Positions 1 to 10,744 of a stretch of DNA of 64,000 bases are shown in pieces (within the stretch, counting starts at the first letter, position 1; each line of letters starts with the position of its first letter). This stretch comes from Peromyscus leucopus. Lineage: Eukaryota; Chordata; Mammalia; Rodentia; Cricetidae. The DNA lies in assembly GCF_004664715.2 (NCBI RefSeq), contig NC_051068.1:12694298-12758297 (forward strand), in the 5' to 3' direction. Below the pieces are notes generated by a model. It was not told where the DNA came from. It was given only the letters and a program-made list of their open reading frames with translations, and did no database searches. The translations under genes and the position numbers were made by a program.

Positions 1-1680
1 GTGTGACTGGGAAGAAAATGCGGCCTTTGTATAAAAGCCACACCACCACAGATGTGGAGAGGGGAGGTACCAGGATGATGAAATGGTTTCCCCCTAAAGT
101 TTTGCTTTCCCTAATACTGGGTGCTTTTTTTCTCCGGTAAGAAGAAAATGAAGAAGTGCCAGACCTATATATACATCAAGTGTCAGGAAAGTTGGCTGCA
201 GTCTGAGCGGTCTGGTCTTTGATGGTGTGTTTTAGTAATAAATCCTGAGCTATATCGTTGGAAACAAAGGGAAGCTGGTCCTTGAGGAATGCCTGTATAT
301 CTACAACTCCCTACCCCAGCCTGCCTGATTGTATTTTATCCCCGTTTCACAGATAAGCAAACTGAGGCCCCTTAGGCTTCAGTGTGTTACATGGAGTCCG
401 GCTGGATATGGCACCTGGCTGGACCAACTCGAATGCCGTTTTCCTTTGTTCCTCCTCTCGTAAGCCTGCGCACTAGCACTTACCATAGCGTGGATTCTCA
501 GAAGTGCTTTGCTTTCAACTGGATGTTGAAAAACAAGCTTTTGGGGAAACTTAGTGGAAAGCACTGGAGTATTAATTCTATTCTAGAGAAGATTAGGGGG
601 AACAGACATCAACAGCTCCAAAACACAGACGACAGAGCCTGAAAAAACCTGATGATCTTTGATGAGCTGTGAAAATTTGACGTGGACAGAAATACTAACC
701 AAAATAGTCCAAGTACTAAAAACAACAAAAAAAAAATTATCATCCAAACAAATCCATTTCTTATTGCATTTCTGTTTTGTTACACTTGTTGCTTAGTTTT
801 CTGAAAAGAACACTCACACATGAGACTAAGCCTATACTGTGCATCAGAAAGTAGAGTCAGTGAGATTTTCATTACCAAGAGCAACACAGTGTGTGGATGC
901 ACGCTCACCGCTCCTTATGTTTCCATGGATGAGGATACCCATGTGCGTGTGGAGGGGGAGTAAAGAGAGGGGGAAGGAAGAGAGAGAGACTCAGAGACAG
1001 ACAGATACCGAGGGCAAGAGGCAGAAACAGAAAGACAGGTATGGAGACACAGAAACACACACACAGCTCATTGTTGGTGCTGCTGGCCGTGTAGAAGATT
1101 GCCTCTCCGGATTGAGCCTGGTGATTATTTGGGGGTGCCACAGCAGACAGTTAGATTACTAACTCACTAGGTCCATATTCTCAAACCTACTTTATTCCAG
1201 AGCATAAGGAGATCCCCAGAGACAGAATTCCAATGTCGTTTACCCTCATCTCCAGGATAGGGTTCAGCAGGGGGGCTTGCACCTGCTAAGGGACAGAGAA
1301 ACAAATGAAGACACGGTTGCTTGTTTGGTTTTTCATTCCTAACCCACTCAGAAACTCTCAGATTCATGCTCTGAGGGAAGGAACTGATTTCCTAGGGGGT
1401 TGGTGACCGTTACTTACAGAGGAGATCTGTGTCCCCTTGGTCAAGTGCAGAGACTTTTTTCTCTTGGTCCTGATTATTTGAATTTGAATTCTCCTCACAG
1501 TGAGTGGCCCTCACATTTACAGTGCCACAGGTTTGTAACTTCTGCTTTTAAACCATACTCTAGAAATGCTGTTTTTGTTACTTTGCTGAGTGTGCTATGA
1601 ATGATAGACCCAGCAAAGCGGGCAGTCTCCTATACTGAGAGTTCCCTCTCAGAGCTGAGTAGTGTAGAGTCGTGAGGCAA
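1..1680. other. Mostly unique non-coding stretch
   Basis: I see no recognisable gene here. Short open frames (for example 382-642 and 839-1162 on the plus strand) lack any familiar domain and have no supporting exon structure. A purine-rich low-complexity stretch (GA-rich with 'agagagagag' and 'acagacagacag' runs) lies at about 955-1065. The rest looks like single-copy intergenic or intronic DNA, apart from a possible MIR fragment listed separately. Confidence 0.6.
322..372 (+). mobile_element. Possible MIR SINE fragment
   Basis: The stretch 'ttttatccccgtttcaca' followed by 'gataagcaaactgaggc' matches the conserved core of the ancient mammalian MIR SINE (consensus-like 'cccattttacagatgaggaaactgaggc'). 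Only the core is recognisable, as expected for an element older than the rodent radiation. Assignment is by eye. Confidence 0.4.
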
Positions 1681-1683
1681 AAC

Positions 1684-1848
1684 TATGTACAGCACCCACA
1701 CCACATGGCTCACAACCACCTGTATCTCCACTTCCGGGTTATCCAATGACCTCTCCTGGCCTCTGAGGGTAGGTACTGCAGTCACACGTGTGTATACACA
1801 CACACACAATTTAAAAGTTAGAACAAATAAATCTCTGAAAAAAATCGT
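1684..1848 (+). mobile_element. B2/B3-type SINE, 5'-truncated
   Basis: 'cagcacccacaccacatggctcacaaccac' (split here as a description) followed by 'ctgtatctccacttccg', a 'cctctcctggcctctgagg' stretch, a short CA run and 'aaataaatctctgaaaaaaa' is the middle and 3' part of a rodent B2/B3 SINE. The tRNA-like head with the Pol III boxes is missing. Confidence 0.65.
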
Positions 1849-2277
1849 CTTACAGGTCGTTAAGAGCTCCTCAAGTGACTTCTTAGATTCTGTCAGAGTG
1901 AGTTTTGTGTGGTTTCTGCCTGAAATTCTCCAAACAGAGCAATCAGATTGGAGTCAGCCCTGTTGCTCATAGTCTGAATTTTTGTACCAACCCTTCACAC
2001 TGTATGTTTTGAGCTCACCTTTGCGGTACCCTGCCCCTCACATACACACTCCTGCTGTGAACTGCATACAGCTCCTGGATCGTTTCACTCAGGCACTCAA
2101 CAAGAACATTTGAAATCCCTCTTCCCTAGGCATCTAAGAGAATTAGGAGAGTGCTACACTGGACTAATGATGTCTGTCACAGGCATCAGAGGGGAAATAG
2201 AAGTGTGCAGCCATGTGTTACCTGTTCTTTATCTTGTACTTCCTGTTCCTGGAATCCTGTGTGGAATTCATATGGTG

Positions 2278-2331
<54 letters not shown>
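2278..2331. repeat. (TA)n microsatellite
   Basis: About 54 bases of alternating TA with one TAA interruption near the middle. Short chance frames on both strands across this and the next repeat are artefacts. Confidence 0.95.
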
Positions 2332-2333
<2 letters not shown>

Positions 2334-2431
2334 CTCCCTTGGACCATATAGTCTGCATTGGGTCTACCTTATTGTAGAAAATGAGGGTACTGAATTCCAA
2401 GAAACCCTGACACAATGGAGTCAAACAAGCG

Positions 2432-2432
<1 letters not shown>

Positions 2433-2472
<40 letters not shown>
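2433..2472. repeat. (TG)n microsatellite
   Basis: About 19-20 perfect TG dinucleotides, 100 bases downstream of the TA repeat. The spacing and the lack of a recognisable SINE head suggest an independent microsatellite. Confidence 0.95.
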
Positions 2473-2473
<1 letters not shown>

Positions 2474-2950
2474 CGCACAGTGGCATGTCACACAGCATGC
2501 TAGGCACAACAGTAACCATCTGTTTTGCTCCTAACATCTTTGTAAGCAGGGCTTTGGTGCCTTGACAGAAGGGACTTTATTTGCTTTTTGCACTGTCCAC
2601 TACACTGTTAGCCACGGCTCCCTCGCGGGGTTAACAAACCAGAGCTACCTGTTGGCTGGAAGATCAGCTAGGTGTTTGGGCAAGGAACTTAAGTTTCTCT
2701 TCTCTCGGGCCTTTCCACGAACTGCAAATTCCCCACAGGCCAGTGGCTGAGTTCTAAGAGCAGGTGTTCTGGAGAACAAGGAGGAAGTGTGTGGCATCTT
2801 GATGACAGCCACACAGCACAGCTGTGATGCCCCATGTGCTCTCCTCTAGCTTGGCCAGAGTGACAGGAACACAGACCTCTCCATGATGTAGTGACTCGTC
2901 TCAGAACAGGAAGGCTAACTAACATTTACCCTTACAAACATCTTCAGAAA
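2473..2950. other. Unique stretch, nothing recognised
   Basis: No repeat family, splice-bounded exon or RNA gene is recognised. Overlapping short frames on both strands (2562-2750 plus, 2689-2925 minus) contain no familiar motif. Confidence 0.5.
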
Positions 2951-2954
2951 TCTG

Positions 2955-3120
2955 TTCTTCTGGCCCAGGCATGTTCATGAACTCCTGAAATCCCAGCACA
3001 CTGGCAGCTGATGCAGAAGGATTGTAAACTTAAGGATATATATATCTCGCAAAAACTCCGTGTAGGCTGAACAATGAAATCTTCCTTTAAAAACAACACC
3101 AAGAACAAAAACCCATACCA
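2955..3120 (+). mobile_element. Old B1-related SINE
   Basis: 'caggcatgttcatgaactcc' followed by 'tgaaatcccagcacactgg', 'gcagaaggattg' and an A-rich end keeps the order of B1 landmarks (GCACGCC, AATCCCAGCACT, GCAGAGG, A-tail) with many changes. This fits a proto-B1 or early B1 copy. Confidence 0.45.
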
Positions 3121-3297
3121 AAGCATTACCATCAGTAATAAAAGTACAAGCTCACAATTTCATAACCTAAGATTTTATCTTTCTTTTTCTTTTTTCCACA
3201 TTGGGCAAGCTTTATTTGTGATAATATGGTCTGTCATATCTTCCAAACAGTAGAAAATGTCTCATTTTTCCTTACTTATTTAACAACTAAAGAAGCC

Positions 3298-3658
3298 TGA
3301 AAAGAAGGAACCTCAATTGAGGAATCCATCAGCTTGGCCATGGAGAAGTCTGGAAGGCATTTGCTTGATTAATGATTGATGTGTGAGGGCCCAGCCCACT
3401 GTGGGCGGTGCCATGCCTGGGGAGGGTGGTCCTGAGGCATAAAAGAAAACAGAGCTAGCCATGGTCAGTGAAACAGTAAATAGCTTCCTCCCTGGTCTCC
3501 AATTCAGTTCCTGTGTTCTGGCTCCTGCCTCTAGTTCCTGCCCTGACTTCCCTAATGATAAATTGTCACCTAGAAGATGTAAGATGAAGTAAACTCTTTC
3601 CTCCCTAAGTTGGTTTTGGGTCAGTGTCCTGGTAGGTTTTTGTCAGTTGTCTGTTTTG
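3298..3658 (+). mobile_element. Rodent LTR-like interspersed repeat, 'CTCAATTGAG' family
   Basis: The segment starts near 'cctcaattgaggaatccatc', passes 'ttaatgattgatgtgtgagg' and 'gcccagcccactgtgggcgg', and ends after 'taaactctttcctcc'. At least four related copies occur in this window (4128, 7947 minus, 35305 and 55125). It carries a TATA-like 'cataaaag' and a late AATAAA-like 'agtaaact', which fits an LTR or LTR-derived element. I could not verify the family name; the 3' end resembles MaLR/MT-type LTRs. Confidence 0.6.
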
Positions 3659-4127
3659 TGAGGGTCAGTGGAAGAATTAGGGTCACTCCAGGGTGAATTT
3701 TGGCTTAGCAAAGCACCAAGGGAAGCCAGCTTCTGGTGAACTTACTGCCCATTGCCTCACATAAGGCCTTTTTTATTGTTACACAACTTACACCTTAGCA
3801 AGTCAGTTTCCACAAACTAAAACCTCTTATCTGGAGTCTTGAAGGAACCAAAGGCCTGAGCAATTCTCAGTCACGAGACCTCATGGTTTTCCAAGTCCAC
3901 TCATCACTAATTTTTGTAAAGGCCTTAAACCCTTCAGGAAGAACTCAGCTAAGGTTCAGACACTTCCAACAGAAGGTATCAGTAACAAAAGATGACATCA
4001 CACAAGGAGGTTCAAAGCCTAGGTGCTAACACTCTGGATTCCAAGCCAGATGCGATATTCTGTGGGACCTCCCACTACAGGTTCTTTGTCAACGTGGTGA
4101 AAGCTACAGTTATCTGGGAAGAGGAAG

Positions 4128-4400
4128 CTCAATTGATAAAATGTTTCCGTCAGAATACCTGTAGACAAGTCTGAGGACATTTTCTTGATTAATGATTGAT
4201 GTGGGAAGGCCCAGCTCACTGGGATCAGCGCCACTCGTCGGCAGGTGGTACTGAGTTGTGTAAGACAGCAGACAAGCCATTGGGAGCAAGCCAGTAAGCA
4301 GCATTCTTCCATGGCCTCTGCTTCAGTTCCTGCCCTGACTTTTCTTCATGAAGAACTACAACTGTAAGCAAAATAAACTCTTTCCTCCCCGAGTTGCTTT
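4128..4400 (+). mobile_element. Second copy of the 'CTCAATTGAG' LTR-like repeat
   Basis: 'ctcaattgataaaatgtttcc', split here by drift, is followed by 'ttgattaatgattgatgtgg', 'cccagctcactgggatc', 'gagcaagccagtaagcagc' and 'aaataaactctttcctccc'. The order of landmarks matches the copies at 3298 and 35305. An AATAAA polyadenylation-type hexamer is retained at the 3' end. The neighbouring MaLR-like LTR begins immediately downstream at 4404. Confidence 0.65.
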
Positions 4401-4403
4401 TGG

Positions 4404-5584
4404 TCATTGTGGTAGTTTGAACAAATGTCCCTCCATATTCATTTGAATACCACTTGGTCCCAGTTTGTGGTGCTGTTTGGGAAGGCTTGGGAGGCATGGC
4501 CTTGCTGAAGAAAGTATGTCATTGGTGTGAGTGTTACAGCTCTGGAAGGAAAGGTATCCTGATTTGTCAGGAAGCCAGGCCATACCTGAAGCTGGGGTGT
4601 GGTGGGGGATGGTCTCCCCACAGGATATAAGAATCCTGCTCATCTTCTGGAGAGCCATTACAGCTGAGCTTTGCTTCCCCGTCCCGACTTAAGAGGGCTT
4701 CCCAGCAGAGCTCTGCTTCTTCTTTCCAGCCCAAGATGTTGCTTCTTCTGCTTCACTCTGCTAACTGGGAAACCGGTGCAGAAGTGTAGCGATCTCCTCT
4801 GGGCTCTGGCGAAAACTTGTTACTTTTTTCTGCTCAGCCTTGTTCAGCTCCGCTGAGGGAAAGTCTGTCTCAGCAAGGTTTTCCTTGGTCAGTCCCCTAA
4901 GGGATGTCTCAGCAAGGTTCTTCTGTTCTGCACCAGTGAATGAAGATCTTCACCCAAGACTCTTTTGAGAAAGAGGTTCATTTGGGAAGGAGGCATCCAG
5001 GAGAGTAGCTGCCTTTGCCAGGGTGGGAAAGGACAGCCCACAACTGAACAGGCAAAGGGGTTTATATAGGGCTTCTTAGGGGCAGAGTTTCTCCAGAGAA
5101 GACTTTCTGCTTAGGGATTGGTTAATTTTCCTGCTCAGGGACTGGTTGGTTTCGTTGGTCAGGGGCAGAATTGGCTCTGGTTTCAGGTCCATACTGTGTT
5201 TCTTTCACTGGCCCCTTTTTAGCTTGTTGGCTCTAGTTTTAGGGCCAGGGTGTATTTCTTCCACTGGCTCTAGTTCTAGGGCCAAAGTGTGTTTCTTTGG
5301 TTCTGGTTTTATGGCCAGGTTGTGTTTCCTTGGCTGGCCCCTTTTCCCTACAATTGGGGTGGTTTTTGAAATTTCAAAAGCCATGTAACATTTCCAGTTC
5401 ACGCTCTCTGCTTCCTGTTTGTGGTTGGAGAGGTGAGTCCCAGCTGCCGCTCTAGCTGCCACGCTTCCCCACCACGATGGTAACGACTCCTATCCTTCTG
5501 GAGCCAAAAGCCCCAAATGCACCCTCCTGTAAATTGCCTTGGTCATGGTGTATTATCACAGCAACAGAAAAATAACTAATGCAG
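4404..5584 (+). mobile_element. MaLR-type LTR split by an inserted LTR-like segment
   Basis: The 5' part ('ttgtggtagtttgaacaaat', 'ggtgctgtttgggaaggc') and the 3' part, about 5365-5584 ('tttcaaaagccatgtaac', 'gccccaaatgcaccctcc', 'ttgccttggtcatggtg', 'cacagcaacagaaaaataac'), are the two ends of one rodent MaLR-like LTR seen in many copies here. The segment between them (about 4741-5364) is unlike MaLR. It contains repeated 'ctcagcaaggtt' and 'ggttctggttttatggccagg'-type phrases and a 'gggtttatatagggc' TATA-like site, so it is probably a second, older LTR insertion. Family names were not checked. Confidence 0.55.
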
Positions 5585-5612
5585 TCAATTTTTTTGTCAC
5601 AGCAACAGAAAG

Positions 5613-5735
5613 CAGGACAGATAGTATCTCATCCTGTAGCCCAGGCTGGCCTCAAACTCATGGTTGTCTTCCTCCTTCAGCTTCACAAATGCTGAGATTA
5701 CAGGCATGAGCCTCCATGCATGTCCAGTTACTAAC
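5613..5735 (-). mobile_element. B1 SINE, diverged
   Basis: Read on the minus strand this is a B1. The plus strand shows 'gtagcccaggctggcctcaaa', 'gctgagattacaggcatgag' in that order, which is the complement of the B1 7SL-derived body. It is diverged and lies head to tail with another B1 at 5740. Confidence 0.7.
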
Positions 5736-5739
5736 GTGA

Positions 5740-5864
5740 TTTTTTTTAAAGGTAGTGTCTCACTATGTAGACAAGGCTGGCCTTGAACTCACAGATAGCT
5801 GTCTGTCTCTGCCTCTAGAGTGCTAGGTTTACAGGCATGTGCAATTACATGTGGCTAACTGCTT
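5740..5864 (-). mobile_element. B1 SINE, diverged
   Basis: A plus-strand T run (the complement of the A-tail) is followed by 'tgtagacaaggctggccttg', 'aactcacagata' and 'ggtttacaggcatgtgc'. This is an antisense B1, orientated like its neighbour at 5613. Confidence 0.75.
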
Positions 5865-6084
5865 CTTTAATTTGTATTTTTAAAATTATATCGCAAAGGT
5901 GACCTTTTGGTGTATAGTACTATGATTTTAAATTCTTGCACAGATTTAAGGGACCGCCATTATAACCATGATAAGTGCAGTGCCATCCTGAATAAATTCT
6001 CTTATATTCTCGTTCCTTGTCCCTGCATCCCTAGTGATCATTGATTGTCCTCAATCCCTATGGTTCTGTCTTGTTTTATTTCCG

Positions 6085-6205
6085 CCCCCACAACATAAGC
6101 ATCTCTCTATGTAACCAAGACTGGCCTAGAAATAATGACCCCTCTACCTCCACCTATTGAATGCTGGGATTACAGGCATGTATCACCACCATGACCAATA
6201 AAGTC
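6085..6205 (-). mobile_element. B1 SINE, strongly diverged
   Basis: 'ctctatgtaaccaagactgg' and 'gctgggattacaggcatgta' mark an antisense B1. The middle is too diverged to align by eye. Confidence 0.6.
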
Positions 6206-6445
6206 ATGACTTCTTGAGAATATCATATAAATAGACTTTCATGGTATATAGGCTTTGACACTAGCTTCATTCATTTCACATAGAATTCTGGTTCATTCAT
6301 TTAAAAATAATTTTTATTCCTAGAAAGTTCCGTATATTTATACAATATATTTTGATCATATCCAGCCATCACTACCTCCTTCCAATTTCCCTTAGTGTCA
6401 TACCCCGTGTCTTTCTCAACTTCATGTCCTCTTTTTCTTTTTTAT

Positions 6446-6655
6446 AGTATTTATTTTATTTCTAAGCATGGGTATGTGTGTATGTGCATATGTGCACATG
6501 AGTGTGAGTGTCCATGAAGGCCAGAGACATTAGATCCTCAAGAGTTGGAGTTACAGGTGGATGTGAATCACCTGATGTGGATGCTGAGAATTGAACTTGG
6601 GTTCTCTGGGAGAGTAGTGCTTGTTTTTAACCACTGAGCCATCTCTCCAGCCCCA
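6446..6655 (-). mobile_element. B2/B3 SINE inside L1 3' UTR
   Basis: The plus strand ends with 'ttaaccactgagccatctctccagcccc' in pieces: 'aaccactgagccatctctc' then 'cagcccc'. This is the complement of the B2/B3 tRNA-like head containing the Pol III A and B boxes. 'gggttctctgggagagtagtgc' and a T-rich start complete the element. Confidence 0.85.
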
Positions 6656-6843
6656 ACCATGTCTTCTTTTTCTATTGTTATTAATAACACTGAACCCAGT
6701 TAGTGCTGCCCATATACACAAGGGGTTGTGACCATCAGTTGGTCCAGGAGCAACCTACCATGTCCCTAGAGGTGAGTGATGTTCCTCAGCAGCCATCAAC
6801 TGCCAATAGTTCCTCCTGCAGGGACAGGGCCTGGTCTCCCTAC

Positions 6844-7240
6844 TGCTGTGGGATGTTCCGTATGTTAAATGTGTTGCTCTGATTGGTTAATAAATAAAAC
6901 ACTGATTGGCCAGTAGCCAGGCAGAAGTATAGGCGGGACAAGGAGAGAGGAGAATTCTGGGAAAGGGAAGGCAGAGAAGAGGAGACGCTGCCAGCCACCA
7001 CCATGACAAGCAACATGTAAAGTACCGGTAAGCCACCAGCCATGTGGCAAGGTATAGATTTATAGAAATGGGTTAATTTAAGATATAAGAACTAGATAAC
7101 AAGAAGCCTGCCACGGCCATACAGTTTCTAAGCAATATAAGTCTCTGTGTTTATTCAGTTGGGTCTGAGCGGCTGTGGGACTGGTGGGTGAGAGAGATTT
7201 GTCCTGACTGTGGGCCAGGCAGGAAAACTCTAGCTACAAA
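6844..7240 (+). mobile_element. Solo LTR (ERVK-like, mys-related?) inserted in L1
   Basis: It starts 'tgctgtgggatgttccgtat' and ends near 'ggaaaactctagctaca', with the LTR hallmarks 'aataaataaaacactgattgg' upstream and 'gcaatataagtctctgtg' downstream. A CCAAT-like 'gattggcc' pair and TATA-like 'aagatataagaac' are present. Flanks 'ccctac' (6838-6843) and 'ccccac' (7241-7246) differ at one base and could be a 6-bp target duplication, although that places the LTR end at AAA rather than CA. L1 continues on both sides. I believe this is a cricetid class II ERV LTR, but the name is unverified. Confidence 0.65.
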
Positions 7241-7946
7241 CCCCACTTCACATCTTTGTTGAAATGTTGACTGGTTTGATATTGTGCAGGTCACTACAGC
7301 TGCTGTGAGCTGATATGTGCGTTAGCCATGTTGTGACCAGAGTCTTCACTTCATAGCTCTTCTCCACAGCCATCAGTTCTTAAATTCTTTCTCCAATCTC
7401 TAGGGGGAGGTTGATAGGGATGACCCATCCACAGCTGAGCACTGGTGACGTTTTACCAGCGATGAGTCTCTACATTTAACTACTACCCACTGCAAAATGA
7501 GGCATCTCTGACCAAGTTGAGAGTGACACAAATCCATAGACATAAACACAAACATTCAGGATGTGTTTGTCTAGCATTACCATTTAGCAACACAGCAACA
7601 GTAGGTTATCCTGCCTTAGGACTTACGGTTCCCCAGCCATGAGCTTTTAACCAGGGTTACAGTACCAAGCATGAAATCCCTCCTGCAGAACATGTCTCAT
7701 AGCCGACCAGAAACCATCATGCTACTATTGCACCAGTGGACACACGTTATATTAAGCCCATTGATGTTTTTCTCTCCCAGCAGCCTCCACAGCACCTCTG
7801 GCTCTGTAATCTAGACAGCAAGCAAAGAGTTTCCTGGTCAGTTTGAGGTTGTTTCCTCTATGCCCTGTGTCCAAAGAGAGTGGTGTCTTCAGGGCTTTAT
7901 CTATTGGTTCATTTTATTACTGAGCAATAATGTATGGTGTTTGATA

Positions 7947-8218
7947 TTGTCTTAGTTAGGGTTACTCTTGCTGTGACAAAACACCATGAACCAAAAGCAT
8001 CTTGGGGACAAATGAAGTTTGTTTCACTTACAGTTCCATATAACAGTTCATCATCAAAAGCAGTGAAGACAGGAACTCAAGCAGGGCAGGAACTGATGCA
8101 GAGGCCATGGAGGAGTCCTGCTCACTGGCTTGCTCTCCATGGCTTGCTCAGTTTGACTTTTTATAGAACCCAGGACCACCAGCCCAGGGATGGCACCACC
8201 CACAATTAATGAATGGTT
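7947..8218 (-). mobile_element. 'CTCAATTGAG'-family LTR-like repeat, antisense
   Basis: The plus strand starts with 'gtcttagttagggttactct' and passes 'gaactgatgcagaggccatgg' and 'caccacccacaattaatg', the reverse of the landmarks in the 3298 and 55125 copies. It is truncated before the 'CTCAATTGAG' end. Confidence 0.7.
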
Positions 8219-8364
8219 TGTCTTTGTATTTCCTTTAGCATTATGAGTGCATGCTATAGCATCTTCTTTCCCTGCCCTGACCCCACCCCTAGACCCCTTT
8301 CTAGGTTAATTTTCCTAAATCACGACATTGGTTGTATCCCTTTTAGGCTCACAGAACCTACAAT

Positions 8365-8752
8365 GTTATATTAGTTGCTTTTGTCATTGTCCTGCCAAAA
8401 TACCTAACAGGCAGCAACTTCAGGAGGAAGAGTTTCCTCCGGTTCCCAGTCAGAGGGGCTACAATCCATCTTACTAGAGAAGGCATGTTGGAAGGAGGGT
8501 GAGGCGATTGGTCACAGTCTGTCTATAGGCAGGAAACAGAGAGTGAGCCGGAAGTGGGTCCCAGCTATAAAACCTCAGGCTGGGCTCCCGTGAGTCGCCA
8601 CCTCCTAAATGTTCCAGCATGTTCTAAGGCAGCACAGCCCGCTGGGGGCCAAGTGTTCAGATGCAGGCTGAGAGGGAGGGATCCACTGGCCACTCAGCAC
8701 CACATCTTCTGGAGGGACTTCCCGAGCCAACCTGCCTTATCCAGCTACTGAC
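8365..8752 (-). mobile_element. Diverged MaLR-type LTR, antisense
   Basis: 'ttgcttttgtcattgtcctgc', 'ttccggttcccagtcagagg'-like wording and 'gccacctcctaaatgttcca' follow the order of an antisense MaLR LTR such as the one at 55,530, at low identity. The boundaries are approximate. Confidence 0.45.
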
Positions 8753-9110
8753 AGAGGGAAGCTCTGGGAAAAGCTCGCTGCCTGTCTTAGCAGCTCTGTG
8801 AGAGGGTTTTGAAACTTTTGAAGAACTTAATGATATGGTAATTTTTCAAGTAATTTTCCAATAAAGCAGAAAGAGCTCTGATAGCTGTCATCAAGGTGTC
8901 ACTTCCCTCCAGCAACGAAAGCTGAGGAGGCATAATCAAACAGCAGGAACAGTTTCCTCACGGAGACTTCGCTTTGGACTGCACTTAAGAGGCAAGAGAG
9001 GCTGAAAAGGGCCTGTGAAGCAGCTGCTTTTACTTGTTGGTAGAAACACCGTTCTCCATACCAGACAACAAAAATGACCAAACATGCTCTTTAGAACCCA
9101 ACTCTAAAAT
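8753..9110. other. Unique stretch, nothing recognised
   Basis: I find no repeat family and no credible exon. The region is moderately AT-rich and carries no RNA-gene signature. Confidence 0.5.
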
Positions 9111-9116
9111 AACGAT

Positions 9117-9291
9117 TGGAGGACTGGAAAGATGGCTTGAACAGTTAACAGCACTGGCCGCTCTCACAGAGGACCTCAGTTTGATTCCCAGCACCCACAT
9201 GGTGCTTCCCAACCACGTGCAGTCCTTGGAGGGTCTCTTTGGGTCTCCAAAGGCTGCATACATATTATATACATGAACTCATGCAGGTACA

Positions 9292-9363
<72 letters not shown>

Positions 9364-9402
9364 TAAATAAGACAGCCAGACTTAAAAAAAAAAAAAAAAA
9401 AA
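9117..9402 (+). mobile_element. B2/B3 SINE with compound (CA)n(GA)n tail
   Basis: The head 'gaggactggaaagatggctt', then 'gaggacctcagtttgattcc' (B box region) and 'cagcacccacatggtgc', is followed by (CA)n at 9290-9308, (AG)n at 9309-9358 and an A-run at 9383-9401. The A and B Pol III boxes are still visible but diverged. The microsatellite grew in the SINE's 3' region. Confidence 0.8.
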
Positions 9403-9496
9403 GAACGATTTTGAATGCTCCCTTTTACCCCTAAAAGGTATTTAACATAAAAGATGCTGAGTTCAGACTTCTTGTCCATCTTCTCTAGATGGACCA

Positions 9497-9830
9497 GGAG
9501 ATCTGTTGTGCTTTGAATATGAAATGTTCCTGCAAGTTGCTGTGTTTGCGTGTTTGGTCCCAGCTGGTGGTGGTGTGTTTGGGAGACTGTGGAACCTTTA
9601 GGAGACGGAGCATTCATAGAGGAAGCCCATCCGGTTTTATAGCCTGGCCCCACTTTTCTCTGCTTCCTGTGTGTAGAGGCAATGTGACCAGCCAGCTGGC
9701 TGCTTCTGCCACATCTTCCTTCCATGATGGACTGTATCCCTTTGGAACTGTAAGCCAAAATAAGCCCCTTCACTCTTATGCTGGTTTGTGTTGGTCTATT
9801 CCATCAGAGCAACAGAAAAGTAACTAACAT
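9497..9830 (+). mobile_element. Diverged MaLR-type LTR
   Basis: It starts 'ttgtgctttgaatatgaaat', passes 'ggtggtggtgtgtttgggag' and 'tgatggactgtatccctttg', and ends 'gagcaacagaaaagtaacta', the characteristic 3' end of this LTR class. The open frames at 9279-9773 (minus) and 9489-9827 (plus) lie across it and are not genes. Confidence 0.6.
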
Positions 9831-10744
9831 GACATCTAAACTATGTTTCCAAAAGTCCATTTAAACTGTAAAAAGCCCAAGTGACATGAATTGATAGTGA
9901 ATTCCATGTGGGCCAAGGGCATGATGTCTGAAAAGTTCTTCACCATGTTATACCCCTTTAGTGCCTGAGTATAATATTCTTGTGTGGCCTACATTTATAA
10001 TTTTATGATTCTTTGCTGCCAAAATTGCAGTGTTGGGGCTTATTCCTTTCTTAAACATTTATCAGTCTTACCACAGCATTTGCAGCAATCAGGATTTTTT
10101 TTTTTTTATTTTTTGATAAGTGAGTCAGTGAATGAGTGAAGACTAAGGGAATGTCCCCAGGAGTACATTCATACATTCATTCATCTATAAGTATTTAACG
10201 TGTTCACAGACAAAAAATGTAACCTCAGTGCTATTTAGGGACAATGAAGATGAAAAACACCACCACCACCACTTGGTTTTGTCTGAATGTTGTAGGGACA
10301 GTATCTTATCCCAGTTAGTGAGGGAGTCAAGCAGGGGTAAAAGTTGAAAGACTTGTCATGGTTTTTCTGCTAACACAGAGAACTGGTCTACCTTTGAAGC
10401 TTTCAGTCCATTATATGTTGTGAGGAGTGGCAGACAGCCCATCCAAATGACAATAGCTAAAGAAGCCTTTGAAAGAATTCACTCTCCCCAGGAACAGTGA
10501 TCCCTGTTCTTATGTATCCAAAGTGCTTTAATGGGTGGCCTTGTCTCCTGATTCTAAGTGCTCCTTGGGAAGCCCAGCCCTGAGACTCTGATCCACAGTA
10601 TTAACAAGGTAATAATGGATTAAATGGTAATTGCTTTCTCTTTTTTCTTTAAAGAGGGGAGGGATTAATTATTAAAGCCAAATACCAAAACACAAGTATC
10701 TAAAATACTCTAGAACAGGAAAGAATTAAGAAGCAATCCTATTT
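9831..10744. other. Unique stretch, nothing recognised
   Basis: This is moderately AT-rich DNA with short homopolymer runs (T at about 10,096-10,115) and a small 'caccaccaccacc' run near 10,261. I could name no repeat family or gene. Confidence 0.5.

Larger units (their letters stand above)
6298..7560 (-). mobile_element. L1 3' UTR (Lx-like), antisense, split by a B2/B3 SINE and an LTR
   Basis: 'ttagtgctgcccatatacac', 'gcagccatcaactgccaata' and 'gttgtgaccatcagttggtc' are landmarks of the rodent L1 3' UTR as seen on the complementary strand. The same block recurs at 10,745. The L1 sequence stops at about 6840 and resumes at about 7241 ('gttgactggtttgatattgtg', then 'gcatctctgaccaag'), so the 6844-7240 LTR inserted into it. 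A minus-strand SINE at 6446-6655 is a further insertion. No ORF2 sequence is attached, so the L1 is truncated. Confidence 0.7.

Noticed and set aside
9279..9827. 164- and 112-codon frames on opposite strands
   Set aside because: Both cross a MaLR LTR, and the minus-strand frame also crosses the B2/B3 tail with its microsatellites.
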